Shown here one piece after another: positions 1-8,670 of a DNA stretch of 64,000 nt. The notes beneath the pieces were generated by a model. The model worked only from the letters and a program-made list of their open reading frames with translations. It searched no databases and had not been told where the DNA came from. Position numbers and translations under genes: made by a program. The DNA is from Brevibacterium sp. CBA3109 (GTDB lineage: Bacteria; Actinomycetota; Actinomycetes; Actinomycetales; Brevibacteriaceae): positions 2,914,001-2,978,000 of the forward strand of contig NZ_CP158281.1 of NCBI RefSeq assembly GCF_040256645.1. Direction: 5' to 3'. Within the stretch, counting starts at the first letter, position 1. The number at the start of each line of letters is the position of its first letter.

Positions 1-2
1 GA

Positions 3-857
3 GTCCTCGCACTGCTCAGCCCCTGCGCGGCACTGCTGCTGCCGGCCTTCTTCGGCTCCACGGTAGGGGTCGGGTCACGACTGCTCCTGCACGGTGGAAT
101 CTTCTACGTGGGCATGCTGCTCGTCCTCATTCCCCTGGGCATGGGAGCAGGAACCCTGGGTGCGATCTTCACCGCCTATCGCGGCACGATCGTCCTCGTC
201 GCCTCGGTGATCCTCATCATCCTCGGCATCGTCCAGTTCTGCGGTGTCGGATTCGACCCCGCAAGGGTTCTGCCTGGTGCCGACGCCATGAGGTCCAAGT
301 CCGCAATGGCGACGGGAGGCACGAAGACGTTCCTCCTCGGCGCCACGAGCGGGATCGCCGGTGTCTGCTCCGGGCCGATCCTCGGCGCAGTCCTCACCCT
401 GGCATCGACGAAAGGCAGCGTATTCCTCGGCGGCGTGATGCTGGCGGTCTACGGAGCCGGCATGGTCGTTCCACTGTTCATCATCGCAGCCCTGTGGTCG
501 CGGATGGGACCGCGAGCCCGCGCGCTCATGCGCGGGGGCTCTCTCACACTGTTCGGTCGCAGGCTGCCCGTCGTCTCGATGATCACCGGAGCGCTGATGG
601 TCCTCATCGGCATCGTGTTCTGGATGACGAACGGCCTTGTCTCGGCACCGTCCCTGGTCTCGACGTCCACCCTTGCCCAGATTCAGGAATGGGCGGGAAC
701 GTGGACCTCGACCACGCTCGACATCCTCGTCGTCTGCCTGTTGGCGGTCATCGCGATCATCCTGTGGTTCCGTCATGAACGCCGCCGCAACAGGAACGAA
801 CGCGGTGAGAACGAACACGGCGGGAACGAACGCAGCGGGAACGAGTCGAGGCACTGA
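3..857 (+). CDS. CcdA-like cytochrome c biogenesis / thiol-disulfide membrane protein (5' partial)
   Basis: The frame is open from the left edge, so the N-terminus is missing; 284 residues are visible. Hydrophobic segments alternate with short loops, and two conserved Cys motifs sit in membrane segments: SPCAALLLP near the left edge and GVCSGPILG at about residue 125. This is the arrangement of the CcdA/DsbD family, which moves reducing equivalents across the membrane to periplasmic or extracytoplasmic thiol proteins. The C-terminus is a charged Arg/Asn/Glu-rich tail made of GNER-like repeats. The stop codon overlaps the ATG of the next lipoprotein gene (TGATG), so the two are probably translationally coupled. 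Family assignment is from motif and topology only. Confidence 0.75.
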   Translation, partial: VLALLSPCAALLLPAFFGSTVGVGSRLLLHGGIFYVGMLLVLIPLGMGAGTLGAIFTAYRGTIVLVASVILIILGIVQFCGVGFDPARVLPGADAMRSKSAMATGGTKTFLLGATSGIAGVCSGPILGAVLTLASTKGSVFLGGVMLAVYGAGMVVPLFIIAALWSRMGPRARALMRGGSLTLFGRRLPVVSMITGALMVLIGIVFWMTNGLVSAPSLVSTSTLAQIQEWAGTWTSTTLDILVVCLLAVIAIILWFRHERRRNRNERGENEHGGNERSGNESRH

Positions 858-2014
858 TGGGCAGGAGACGCATTCTGACACTGGCCGCTGGCCTGAGCAC
901 AACGCTGGCCCTCCTCGGCTGCACGACGACTGAAGAGCCGCCCGACTTGGAACGCGAACCGAAGCAGGCCAGCGCGGAACTCGATGCCATCGACGCCTCC
1001 GATCTGCAGCTGCCTCTGATCGTGGAGCCCCTCGAGCTCGTGGAACCGGGTTGGGACCTCGACGTCAAGCACCTCGGCGATGTCTTCCTGTCTGCGCGCA
1101 GCGGTGACGAACGTCTGGACTTCAGCGCCGTTGACAGCAACGGCACCACCCTGTGGCAGGCTCAGCGGCCCACCGGGTGCACGGGATTCACTATGACGCT
1201 CGACAGCGAGGGGCAACCCTTGGCGGTGCTCACCGACTCGGCTTCCGATGAAACCTGCACTACCGAGGTGACGGCCAGCGCCTATGACCTCGAATCGGGT
1301 GAACAGCGGTGGGGCCCGACAGAGGTGCCCGGTCCGATGCAGGGACCTGGGGCGGTATTCTCCTCCGATGACGGCGACGAGGCGGTGGCTCTCGATCCTG
1401 ATACCGGTGAAACTGCGGAGGAGTCTTCGACCTCCCGCGTCCTCGGCGAGTTCCAGGGAACTATCCTCAGCGTCGACGAGGACACGCTCTCCGCGTCAGA
1501 TGAGGGAAAGACCACTTGGAAGATTCCGCTGTCGGACCACGATTGGAACGCCGACGGGCTCACCGCATTTCCTGACCAGACCGAAGGGCTGATCCACCTC
1601 GATGCGAAGGACGGTTCCGGGCCCGTCATCGATGCAGAATCGGGCGATATTCTCGATGACTCCGCCAGTGAGATCGCCCGAGACGCGAACTCGGAGATGA
1701 TCATCACCAGGGACCCGCAGGGCCTGACGGTCATCGACGCAGCAGGAACGAACGAACTGCCCGTGTCTCTGCCGAAGTCCGTGGTCTTGGAAGCCGCCGT
1801 CGGCGGCCTCATCTACCTGCGCGAGGGCGAGACGCTGCGGGTCCACAACGCAGCCACCGGCAGCATCGCCCGAGGCTACCCTGCAGAAGGTTCGGGTGTC
1901 GTAGCGGTTCCAGATGCCTTCACCTCGAAAGGTCTGGGGACTCTGCGCGCCGGTGACCGGACCCTGCTGGCCACGGATCGGGTGGTCGAGGAATCAGCGG
2001 AAGGGCAACGCTGA
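857..2014 (+). CDS. lipoprotein with predicted beta-propeller (PQQ-like) repeats
   Basis: A 385-residue protein with a lipoprotein signal: MGRRR n-region, hydrophobic core, and lipobox LLGC at about residue 22. The mature part carries repeated W-D/G motifs such as TTLWQAQRP, SGEQRWGP and KTTWKIPL at regular spacing, typical of PQQ-like propeller blades that mediate binding rather than catalysis. It overlaps the upstream CcdA-like gene by one base, suggesting an extracytoplasmic partner for that protein. No specific substrate can be inferred. Confidence 0.65.
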   Translation: MGRRRILTLAAGLSTTLALLGCTTTEEPPDLEREPKQASAELDAIDASDLQLPLIVEPLELVEPGWDLDVKHLGDVFLSARSGDERLDFSAVDSNGTTLWQAQRPTGCTGFTMTLDSEGQPLAVLTDSASDETCTTEVTASAYDLESGEQRWGPTEVPGPMQGPGAVFSSDDGDEAVALDPDTGETAEESSTSRVLGEFQGTILSVDEDTLSASDEGKTTWKIPLSDHDWNADGLTAFPDQTEGLIHLDAKDGSGPVIDAESGDILDDSASEIARDANSEMIITRDPQGLTVIDAAGTNELPVSLPKSVVLEAAVGGLIYLREGETLRVHNAATGSIARGYPAEGSGVVAVPDAFTSKGLGTLRAGDRTLLATDRVVEESAEGQR

Positions 2015-2050
2015 GGCTCCCGGCCCTCAGAGGCGGCTGCAGCACCACCG

Positions 2051-3364
2051 CTACGAGGCCCGCGTCCGCCTGCGCGTCATCCGGATGAGCACGGCGGCCA
2101 AGAGGGCACACAGCAGATACACCACTCCGACAGCAATCCACCCGGCAGCGAACCCGCCGTCTGAGCCGATGAGCAGGCCCATGCCCAAGGGCCCCAGAGC
2201 GAATCCGGCGAACATGCCCGCCGTGACCATTCCGCTTGCTGAGGCCATTGAGGCAGGCGGGATCGATCGCATGAGGACGCTCATGAGCACCACGGAGACG
2301 CCGAGTGCCGAGATTCCGTGCAGCGCGACCGCAACCCAGAGCAGCCATGACCAGCTGCTGACAACTGAAGCGAAGAACAATGCCGCTCCGGCCAGTGCGA
2401 TGAGTGCCAGAACGAGCAGCACCCGCAGCCCCGAGGCGCCACGGGCCATCAGCCTCGCCCAGCTCACACGGGCGATCACACCGATGACACCGGCCAAGGC
2501 CGCAGTGACACCGCCGAGAACGAGCGAGAAGTCCAGCTCACGCACGGCGAAGAGCGGCATGTAGACGTTCGTGGCCTGAACGCCGATCCCGTTGAGCAGA
2601 CCGAACGCCGCCAATGCCCACACGATGCCCGGATGCCCTGCGGCTTTCGGGGTTTGCAGAGGTCGCACACCTGTGCCAGCAGCCACCTCGGCGCTAGCGG
2701 TTCCTGCATCGACGCTATCGGAATCCGACACGGCAGCAGACACCAGCAGCGGGGTGGATCGCAGGGAATGCCAGGCCATCGCCATGAGGACGAGCGGGAT
2801 GATGGTGATGAGCAGGGCCGCACCCCTCCACCCCATGGCCACCGCGAGGACTGGGAAGGCAAGACTGGAGACCAGCTGACTGACTTGGACTCCGGACTGT
2901 TTGATGCCGACCCAGCCGATCCGCTTCGATTCAGGAACGCGTTCGAGCAGAATCCGGTTCGTCACACCGTTCGGGAAGGACTGAGCGACTCCGGCGACGC
3001 TGGCGGCGACGAGCAGCATCCCGAACCCGGCCGGCACCGTCACCAGCACGAAACTCGCAGCTGCGAGCCCGAAGACCGCCATCACCAGCAGCAGGTCGGA
3101 CCGACGGTCGGCGACACGGCCCAAGGTCGCATTGCCGATCGCGGCGCACCCGAAGCAGACGGTGGCGAGCAGCCCGAAATGTGCTTCAGAGATGCCGAGG
3201 TCGGAGATGATCCGATCGCTCGTCGCACTCAGCCCGTAGAGCAGCAGCGGCCCAGCACCGACGGCACCGATGAGGACGCTCAGCAGCCCGCGTCCCGGCT
3301 CCCGCTGAGATCGATTCTCCATTCCGTGGCCCTCGCCTTGCAGCCGTCGTCTCTCACTCTCCAC
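2051..3364 (-). CDS. MFS transporter
   Basis: A 437-residue protein with about 12 predicted membrane segments and an MFS loop motif in the first half (GRVADRRSDLLLVMAVFG, the G-x-L-a-D-r-x-G-r-r signature region). A GTG start at 3364 follows an AGGAGG about 10 nt upstream; an ATG at 3322 is an alternative that would remove 14 residues. A hydrophilic central loop separates the two six-helix halves, as usual. Neighbouring genes give no substrate clue. It runs convergent to the lipoprotein gene. Confidence 0.8.
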   Translation of the reverse strand: MESERRRLQGEGHGMENRSQREPGRGLLSVLIGAVGAGPLLLYGLSATSDRIISDLGISEAHFGLLATVCFGCAAIGNATLGRVADRRSDLLLVMAVFGLAAASFVLVTVPAGFGMLLVAASVAGVAQSFPNGVTNRILLERVPESKRIGWVGIKQSGVQVSQLVSSLAFPVLAVAMGWRGAALLITIIPLVLMAMAWHSLRSTPLLVSAAVSDSDSVDAGTASAEVAAGTGVRPLQTPKAAGHPGIVWALAAFGLLNGIGVQATNVYMPLFAVRELDFSLVLGGVTAALAGVIGVIARVSWARLMARGASGLRVLLVLALIALAGAALFFASVVSSWSWLLWVAVALHGISALGVSVVLMSVLMRSIPPASMASASGMVTAGMFAGFALGPLGMGLLIGSDGGFAAGWIAVGVVYLLCALLAAVLIRMTRRRTRAS

Positions 3365-3399
3365 CGTGTGGTGTCCTCCTCCTGCCGACCTGGATTCGC

Positions 3400-4523
3400 T
3401 CAGGTCAGTCCGTGCAGTGCTTCGAGCGTTGCCGTGACATCGTCCTCGTCGTTGTAGATGTGGAAGCCGAACCGTGCCCGCCCATCGGTCATGGAGAATC
3501 TGATCCCGGCCTCTTCGAGTCGTGACGGAGCCGCATCAGAAACCCGATCGACACAATCGCAGAGTTCGACGCTTCAAGCCCCAGCCCTGCACGGAAGGCA
3601 TTGGCCAAGGCCACGTCGTGGCCATGGATCCGATCGACACCGACGGCAAGGAGAAGCTGGAGCGCGGGCGCCGTCCCCACCCAGCTGTGCCAGGCCGGGG
3701 AGATGTCGAAGGCGCGGGCGCTGTCAGCAAGGCGCATCGGCATGCCGAAACTCGCTCCGCTCCCACCCGCGAACCAGCCTGCGGCGAGTGGTTTCAGTCG
3801 CGCGGCGAACTCGGCCTGCCGCTGCGTGCGCGCCTCGCCAGTGCCTCGACAAGTCAGAGGGCGCATCGTGAGGAAGGCCGAGCCACGTGGAGCGCACAGC
3901 CATTTGTAGGCGGCGACGGCGAGGAAATCGACCTCGGCAGCATTCAGCGGCAGCCACCCGGCGGCCTGCGTGCCATCGAGGACGGTCAGTGCTCCCACCT
4001 CGTGCGCACGTGCCGTGATCGCCGGGATGTCGGCCACTTCCCCGGTTGCCGACTGGGCAGCCGAGAACGACACGAGTGCTGTTGACTCATCAATGGACTC
4101 GGCGAGGGAGTGCAGCGGTGCGGTGCGAACGCGCACCCCGCGGTCCGCGTGGACGGCGAACGGGTAGACCCCGGAGGTGAACTCGATGTCGGGGACGAGG
4201 ACCTCGGCGCCGTCGGGAAGGGCCGCAGCGATCGGGGCGAGCAGTTGGGAGACGGCCGCCCCCGTGGACACCCAGTCCGCATCGGCACCGACCAACTGCG
4301 CGAAGAGCTCGCGGGAGGTCTGGACGGATTCCGCCCAGGTCTGCCAGGATCGGCTGCCGCGTCGCCATTGTTCGAACGATGCTTGCATCGTGTCCCACCC
4401 ACGCCGAGGAGGTGGCCCGTATGAGCAGGAGTCGAGGAAGGTGCGGTCGACGTCCCATTCCGCCTGCGCCTGGGCAAGCGAGAGTCCGGAGGTGTGCGCG
4501 CTGCGATCGTCATCGATTCCCAT
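3400..4523 (-). pseudogene. class V aminotransferase (PLP), frameshifted near its 3' end
   Basis: The main frame encodes a fold-type I class V aminotransferase: GIDDDRSAH N-terminus, VLDGTQAAGW around the PLP aspartate, and AYKWL with the PLP lysine. The in-frame product runs off into an unrelated tail ending at 3489. The expected C-terminus (AGIRFSMTDGRARFGFH, then IYNDEDDVTATLEALHGL) is in another frame and stops at 3400. Restoring one G in the GGG at 3543-3545 (coding strand) joins the two perfectly. The ATG at 4523 is preceded by a TAGATT box seven nt upstream, which supports a leaderless start there rather than at more upstream codons. This could be a true pseudogene or a homopolymer sequencing error. 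Confidence 0.75.
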
Positions 4524-4530
4524 TCCACCG

Positions 4531-4536
4531 AATCTA
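4531..4536 (-). promoter_or_regulatory. putative -10 (TAGATT) for leaderless aminotransferase transcript
   Basis: TAGATT lies 7 nt before the ATG at 4523, with no Shine-Dalgarno between. This is the spacing expected when transcription begins at or next to the start codon. Confidence 0.4.
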
Positions 4537-4567
4537 GCACCGAGGTGGGACGTGGGAGCAGAGCGAC

Positions 4568-4628
4568 CGGTCTGCAGACCGATCAGCCTCGCGGGTCGAT
4601 GCTGCTGGGTCGGTACTGCTGGGTCGGT
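4568..4628. repeat. palindrome plus two-copy 14-bp repeat downstream of fdhD
   Basis: A perfect 14-bp palindrome CGGTCTGCAGACCG lies at 4568-4581, followed by two copies of CTGCTGGGTCGGT at 4602-4614 and 4616-4628. It sits just 3' of fdhD on the minus strand and may act in transcript ending, but it lacks a U-run. Confidence 0.35.
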
Positions 4629-4632
4629 GCTG

Positions 4633-5514
4633 TTAGGCGATGCGCTCCGGGTAGGAGTACGCGTTGAAACGGCCCCTGCGGTTGAAGCCGATGACGCTGA
4701 CACCCAGGCTCTTGCCATGGTCGACGGCGAGCGCCGAGGGTGCGCTGACGGCCGACATCATCGGGATGCCTGCCATCGCGGACTTCTGCACGAGTTCGAA
4801 CGAAGCCCGTGCCGAGACTTGGAGGACCGTGCGGGTCAGCGGCAGCCCCCTGTTGGCCATGGCCCAGCCGATGACCTTGTCGACGGCGTTGTGGCGGCCC
4901 ACGTCTTCACGTCCGATGAGCAGCTCGGGTTCGACGTTCGGGTCATCGCCGACTGCGAAGAGCGCTGCCGCGTGGACTCCCCCGGTCTTGTCGAAGACGT
5001 CCTGCTGGGTGCGCAGCCGGTCGGGGAGTTCACCGATCCGGGCAGCGGAGAGCAGCGGCGGGAACCGGAACTCTTCGTCCAGGTCGACGGGGAAGGATGC
5101 CGGAATCAGAGGGTAGGCGGAGGTCTTCGTCACGGCGTCGATCGCCGCGGTTCCACAGATCCCACACGAGGACGAGGTGTAGACGGATCGGGCGGGGGCC
5201 GCCTCTGCGCTCCAGGTCCCTGGTCGTAGTCGCACAGCCGCGACGTTGTAGTTCCGCGACCCGTCGGGGGCGAGCCCGGCGGAGAAGTCGATCTCGTCGA
5301 TCTCGTCCATCGAGGTGATGACCGCCTCGGACAGAAGATAGCCGGCGATGAGATCGACGTCGTTGCCGGGGGTGCGCATCGTGACGGAGAACTGCTGACC
5401 GTTGAGACGGACCTCGAGCGGCTCCTCACCCGCCAGCGAATCGGGGCCGGCGGAGATCTCACCGGTGGCGTCGAATTTGTGGACTCGGGCCCGGACGGCT
5501 CGGCGCTGGACCAT
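4633..5514 (-). CDS. fdhD: formate dehydrogenase accessory sulfurtransferase FdhD
   Basis: A 293-residue FdhD. Family knowledge: it receives sulfur from a cysteine desulfurase and sulfurates the molybdenum cofactor needed by formate dehydrogenase. Visible marks are TMRTPGNDVDLIAGYLLSEA, the catalytic CxxC in SSCGICGTAAI, the HAAALF segment, and the REDVGRHNAVDKVIG block. The preferred start is the ATG at 5514 (MVQRRAVRARV); the open frame upstream is only the shadow of moaB. The start lies five bases after the moaB stop, implying translational coupling. No formate dehydrogenase structural gene is in the window. Confidence 0.92.
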   Translation of the reverse strand: MVQRRAVRARVHKFDATGEISAGPDSLAGEEPLEVRLNGQQFSVTMRTPGNDVDLIAGYLLSEAVITSMDEIDEIDFSAGLAPDGSRNYNVAAVRLRPGTWSAEAAPARSVYTSSSCGICGTAAIDAVTKTSAYPLIPASFPVDLDEEFRFPPLLSAARIGELPDRLRTQQDVFDKTGGVHAAALFAVGDDPNVEPELLIGREDVGRHNAVDKVIGWAMANRGLPLTRTVLQVSARASFELVQKSAMAGIPMMSAVSAPSALAVDHGKSLGVSVIGFNRRGRFNAYSYPERIA

Positions 5515-5519
5515 GCTGA

Positions 5520-6089
5520 TCAGACCCGTGGTCCGTGGTCTGTGGTGTCCTCGATCGAGGTCTGGATGTGTTCGAGGAGTTCGTCGATGACCGTGATTCC
5601 GTCCTTGACTCCGCCCTTCGAGCCGGGGAAGTTGATGACGAAGCTGCGTCCGCGCACGCCGGCGACTCCGCGGCTCATCACCGCCGAGGCCGTCGTCTCC
5701 AGTCCCTTGCGCCACATCGCGTAGATGAGTCCCGGTGACTGGCGTTCGAGGAGCTCTGCCGTGAATTCCGGAGTGCGGTCGTCCGGGGCCAGGCCAGTGC
5801 CGCCGCTGGTGACGATGATGCGTGGGCGTTCACCCTCAGGGGTGTCGATGAGGAGGGAGTGCAGTGCTTGACCGACGGGTTCACCGTCGCGGACGACGAT
5901 GGCCTCAGGCGTCTCATAGCCGCGCGTGCGCAGCCAGTCGACGAGGATCGGACCGGTGGTATCGGCCGCTTCTCCCCTGGCTGCCGAGGTGGAGGCGATG
6001 ATGACTGCGGCAGTCCGTCCCGCGCCCAGCCGGTCTCCCTCCTGGGGCCTCGCCTGGGTGCCCGTTGTCACGTTCGTTTCAGTACTCAC
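5520..6089 (-). CDS. moaB: MoaB/Mog-type molybdenum cofactor biosynthesis protein
   Basis: A 189-residue MoaB/MogA-fold protein (molybdopterin adenylylation step). The family signature TSGGTGLAPDDRTPE is present at about residues 94-108, and GVRGRSFVINFPGSKGGVKD follows. The start is GTG at 6089 with a TACGAT box six nt upstream, consistent with a leaderless transcript. It is the first gene of a two-gene unit with fdhD, so both serve Mo-enzyme maturation. The N-terminal 20 residues are low-complexity and family-atypical. Confidence 0.88.
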   Translation of the reverse strand: MSTETNVTTGTQARPQEGDRLGAGRTAAVIIASTSAARGEAADTTGPILVDWLRTRGYETPEAIVVRDGEPVGQALHSLLIDTPEGERPRIIVTSGGTGLAPDDRTPEFTAELLERQSPGLIYAMWRKGLETTASAVMSRGVAGVRGRSFVINFPGSKGGVKDGITVIDELLEHIQTSIEDTTDHGPRV

Positions 6090-6095
6090 GATGCC

Positions 6096-6101
6096 ATCGT
6101 A
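6096..6101 (-). promoter_or_regulatory. putative -10 (TACGAT) of the moaB-fdhD unit
   Basis: TACGAT lies six nt before the GTG start of moaB, fitting a leaderless mRNA. The divergent marR gene begins 130 bp away. Confidence 0.4.
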
Positions 6102-6228
6102 CGTCGCCGGGCCCCTCGCTCACACCTGTGCAACGATTGCTGCCGCAGGATCAGTAGAGTGAATATCATGCAGTGAATCGACAGAGCGCGAATCGTCGAT
6201 GTCGATGGCAACCGTCAAAGGAGGCGCG

Positions 6229-6678
6229 ATGGAGGATCTGTCGCTGAGCACGCTGATCTGGCTGCGCATGGTGCGCTTCGTCCAGAACAGCAACCAGATG
6301 TCCAACACTCACCTGCACCGCTTCGACCTCACCATCGCCCAGTTCGAAATGCTCAGCCACATTCGCGCCTACGAACCGGTCACCCAGTCTGATCTCGCGA
6401 AGGGGTTGACGGTCAGCGGAGGAGGCGTGTCCCGCATGGTCTCCCGCCTCGAACGCGATGGCCTGATCTCACGCGAGCAGGACTGGAAGACGAAGTTCAT
6501 TTCCCTGACAGACACCGGCAGGCGGCAGCTCGACAAGGCCTATCCGGCCCAGCTCGAGTTCCAGTCTGCGCTCTTCGACGAAGCCCTCGACGAGGATGAG
6601 AAAAAACTGCTGCATGCGCTGATGAAGAAGCTCTACAACCACAGCGTCCAGCGCCGAGGAGAGGAAGAAAAGCCCTAG
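6229..6678 (+). CDS. MarR family transcriptional regulator
   Basis: A 149-residue winged-helix regulator. The helix-turn-helix and wing are clear in TQSDLAKGLTVSGGGVSRMVSRLERDGLISREQDWKTKFISLTDTGRRQL. The ATG at 6229 is chosen over an upstream in-frame ATG at 6199 because AAAGGAGG lies 5 nt before it. It is followed by the LLM monooxygenase and FMN reductase in the same direction (93-bp gap), so it probably controls that pair in response to an aromatic or electrophilic ligand. The ligand is unknown. Confidence 0.85.
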   Translation: MEDLSLSTLIWLRMVRFVQNSNQMSNTHLHRFDLTIAQFEMLSHIRAYEPVTQSDLAKGLTVSGGGVSRMVSRLERDGLISREQDWKTKFISLTDTGRRQLDKAYPAQLEFQSALFDEALDEDEKKLLHALMKKLYNHSVQRRGEEEKP

Positions 6679-6771
6679 GGAATATTTCTTCACCCCCATC
6701 AGTTAACATGGCAAACGATACTTTTCGGAGTCGCCGTCATCACGTCGACAGCCCGTGACTGAGGAGAGAAC

Positions 6772-7944
6772 ATGCGCACATCCACCGGCCTGCCCGAACC
6801 GAGCAGCACGACCGAATCCGACGGCCAGGCCGATCCCATGAACTTGATGGAGCACTACGGGTTCACGCCCGGCCAGGGACTGCAGTTCGGGATGTACAGC
6901 CTCGGCGATCATCTGCCCAACCCAGCCGATGGCTCTCGGGTCGGCGCGGGCGAGCGCATCCGCGAGTTCATCGGCTATGCGCAGGCAGCCGAGGAGGCCG
7001 GCTTCGACTTCTTCAGCGTCGGCGAAAGCCACCAGGAGTACTTCGCCTCGCAGGCTCACGCCGTCATCCTCGGTGCGATCGCCCAGGCGACGAACACGAT
7101 TCGCATCGGCAGCACCTCGACGATCCTGAGCACCTCGGACCCGGTGCGGGTGTTCGAGAACTTCTCCACGATCGATCACATCTCCGAAGGCCGTGCCGAA
7201 CTCGTCGCCGGCCGCGCCTCACGGATCGGCCTGTTCGAGCTGCTTGGCTATGACCTGCGCGATTACGAGGAGCTGTTCGAGGAGAAGTTCGAGCTGCTCA
7301 ACCGGATCAATCGGGAGCAGAAGGTCACTTGGAGAGGACAGTTCCGTGCACCGCTGAATGACGCCGAGGTGTTGCCCCGCCCCGCACAGGACCCGCTTCC
7401 GATCTGGCGAGCTGTGGGCGGTGCCCCGACGAGTGCGATCAAGGCGGGTTTGGCCGGGGTGCCCATGGTCATGGCGCACCTGGGTGGGACCACCTCGTCG
7501 TTCAAGCCAACGGTTGACGCCTACCGTGAAGCGGCACGACACCGGGGCACCGATCCCGCAACACTGCCGATTGCAACTGCAGGCTTCTTCCACGTCGCCG
7601 CAACCTCGCAGGAGGCGCTGCGCGGGCTCTACCCATACATCAATGAAGGGATGAAGCACACGAATGGGCAGGGAATGCCCAAGCAGCTCTTCGCTCAGGC
7701 CGTGGATCCCCACAGCATCGTCAACCTCGGCAGCCCGCAGCAGATCGTCGAGAAGATCCTTCATCAGCACGAGGTCTTCGGCCATCAGCGCTACTTAGGA
7801 CAGATGGACTTCGGCGGCATGCCCTATGAGCAGGTGATGAAGCAGATCGAGACCATCGGCTCCGAGATCATCCCGGCCGTGAAGAAGTACACCGCGTTGA
7901 GCGAGCATTCGAATCAGCGCATCGCCGAGGAGGTCGCTCGATGA
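6772..7944 (+). CDS. LLM-class flavin-dependent monooxygenase
   Basis: A 390-residue luciferase-like TIM-barrel protein. Recognisable family segments include EEAGFDFFSVGESH, TIRIGSTSTILSTSDPVRVFENFSTID near residues 107-130, GRAELVAGRAS, and PIWRAVGGAPTSAIKAG. The enzyme uses reduced FMN and O2 to oxidise an organic substrate. The following FMN reductase overlaps its stop by 4 bp (ATGA), so the two likely form a two-component monooxygenase. GAGGAGAG precedes the ATG at 6772; an internal ATG at residue 23 (MNLMEHYG) is an alternative start. Confidence 0.85.
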   Translation: MRTSTGLPEPSSTTESDGQADPMNLMEHYGFTPGQGLQFGMYSLGDHLPNPADGSRVGAGERIREFIGYAQAAEEAGFDFFSVGESHQEYFASQAHAVILGAIAQATNTIRIGSTSTILSTSDPVRVFENFSTIDHISEGRAELVAGRASRIGLFELLGYDLRDYEELFEEKFELLNRINREQKVTWRGQFRAPLNDAEVLPRPAQDPLPIWRAVGGAPTSAIKAGLAGVPMVMAHLGGTTSSFKPTVDAYREAARHRGTDPATLPIATAGFFHVAATSQEALRGLYPYINEGMKHTNGQGMPKQLFAQAVDPHSIVNLGSPQQIVEKILHQHEVFGHQRYLGQMDFGGMPYEQVMKQIETIGSEIIPAVKKYTALSEHSNQRIAEEVAR

Positions 7945-8507
7945 AGCTCGTCGCCATCTCCGGCTCGAACGTCGGTACGAAGACTCGAACCGTCATGGAA
8001 CACGTCACGCAGACGGTGATGGCCCAGGACCCGGACATCGAGGCCACGCTCATCGACCTCGCCGAGGTCGACATGGTCTTCAGCGACGGCCGCAATTTCA
8101 CCGAGTACACCGGCGACACCGGTCGTGTCACCCGTGCCCTCATGGACGCCGACGCGATCATCATCGGCACTCCGATCTTCCAGGCCTCAATTCCGGCGGC
8201 GCTGAAGAACATCTTCGACCTGCTGCCAGTCAATGCGTTCCGCGACAAGATCGTGGCAATGGTCGCGACCGCAGGCTCAGCCAAGCACTACCTCATCCCC
8301 CAACAGCAGCTCCAGCCGATCCTGACCTACATGAAGGCCCAGGTCGTGCAGCCCTATGTGTTCATCGAGGAGAAGGACCTGCTGCGCAATCAGATCGTCA
8401 ACAACGACGTCATCGCCCGCCTCGACAGGCTAGTCGAGGACACCCTCATCCTCACGCAGACCTACGCCTCGATCCGCGAAGCGAAGGACGCCGCCTACGG
8501 GTTCTAA
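7941..8507 (+). CDS. NAD(P)H-dependent FMN reductase
   Basis: A 188-residue flavodoxin-fold reductase. It starts with MKLVAISGSNVGTKTRTVMEH, the phosphate-binding loop for FMN, and has ADAIIIGTPIFQASIPAALKNIFDLLP, the second conserved flavin-contact segment of the SsuE/NADPH-dependent FMN reductase family. It overlaps the LLM monooxygenase gene by ATGA and should supply it with reduced FMN. The stop codon is embedded in a strong inverted repeat. Confidence 0.88.
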   Translation: MKLVAISGSNVGTKTRTVMEHVTQTVMAQDPDIEATLIDLAEVDMVFSDGRNFTEYTGDTGRVTRALMDADAIIIGTPIFQASIPAALKNIFDLLPVNAFRDKIVAMVATAGSAKHYLIPQQQLQPILTYMKAQVVQPYVFIEEKDLLRNQIVNNDVIARLDRLVEDTLILTQTYASIREAKDAAYGF

Positions 8508-8519
8508 ACCCGTAGGCGG
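8491..8519 (+). terminator. hairpin spanning the stop codon of the FMN reductase gene
   Basis: A perfect 13-bp inverted repeat, CCGCCTACGGGTT (8491-8503) and AACCCGTAGGCGG (8507-8519), with a 3-nt loop. The TAA stop codon lies in the loop and right arm. No T-run follows, so it is a terminator-like or mRNA-end-stabilising hairpin rather than a classical intrinsic terminator. Confidence 0.5.
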
Positions 8520-8670
8520 GGTGACGGTTCGCCCCGCTCGAAGCTTCCCTCGCCTCGAACTTAAGCAGGTTCACTATTCCAAAGTGTTCGCGGCTCGCAA
8601 TTTCGGCAGGACCAAGACGCCGTTGGCCGATGCTTCATTCGAAAACCGCGAAGTTGACTCATATTGCGCA

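Noticed and set aside
75-902. Long minus-strand open frame opposite the CcdA-like gene
   Set aside because: It mirrors the coding strand of a clear membrane protein and has charged low-complexity composition typical of antisense shadows in high-GC DNA.
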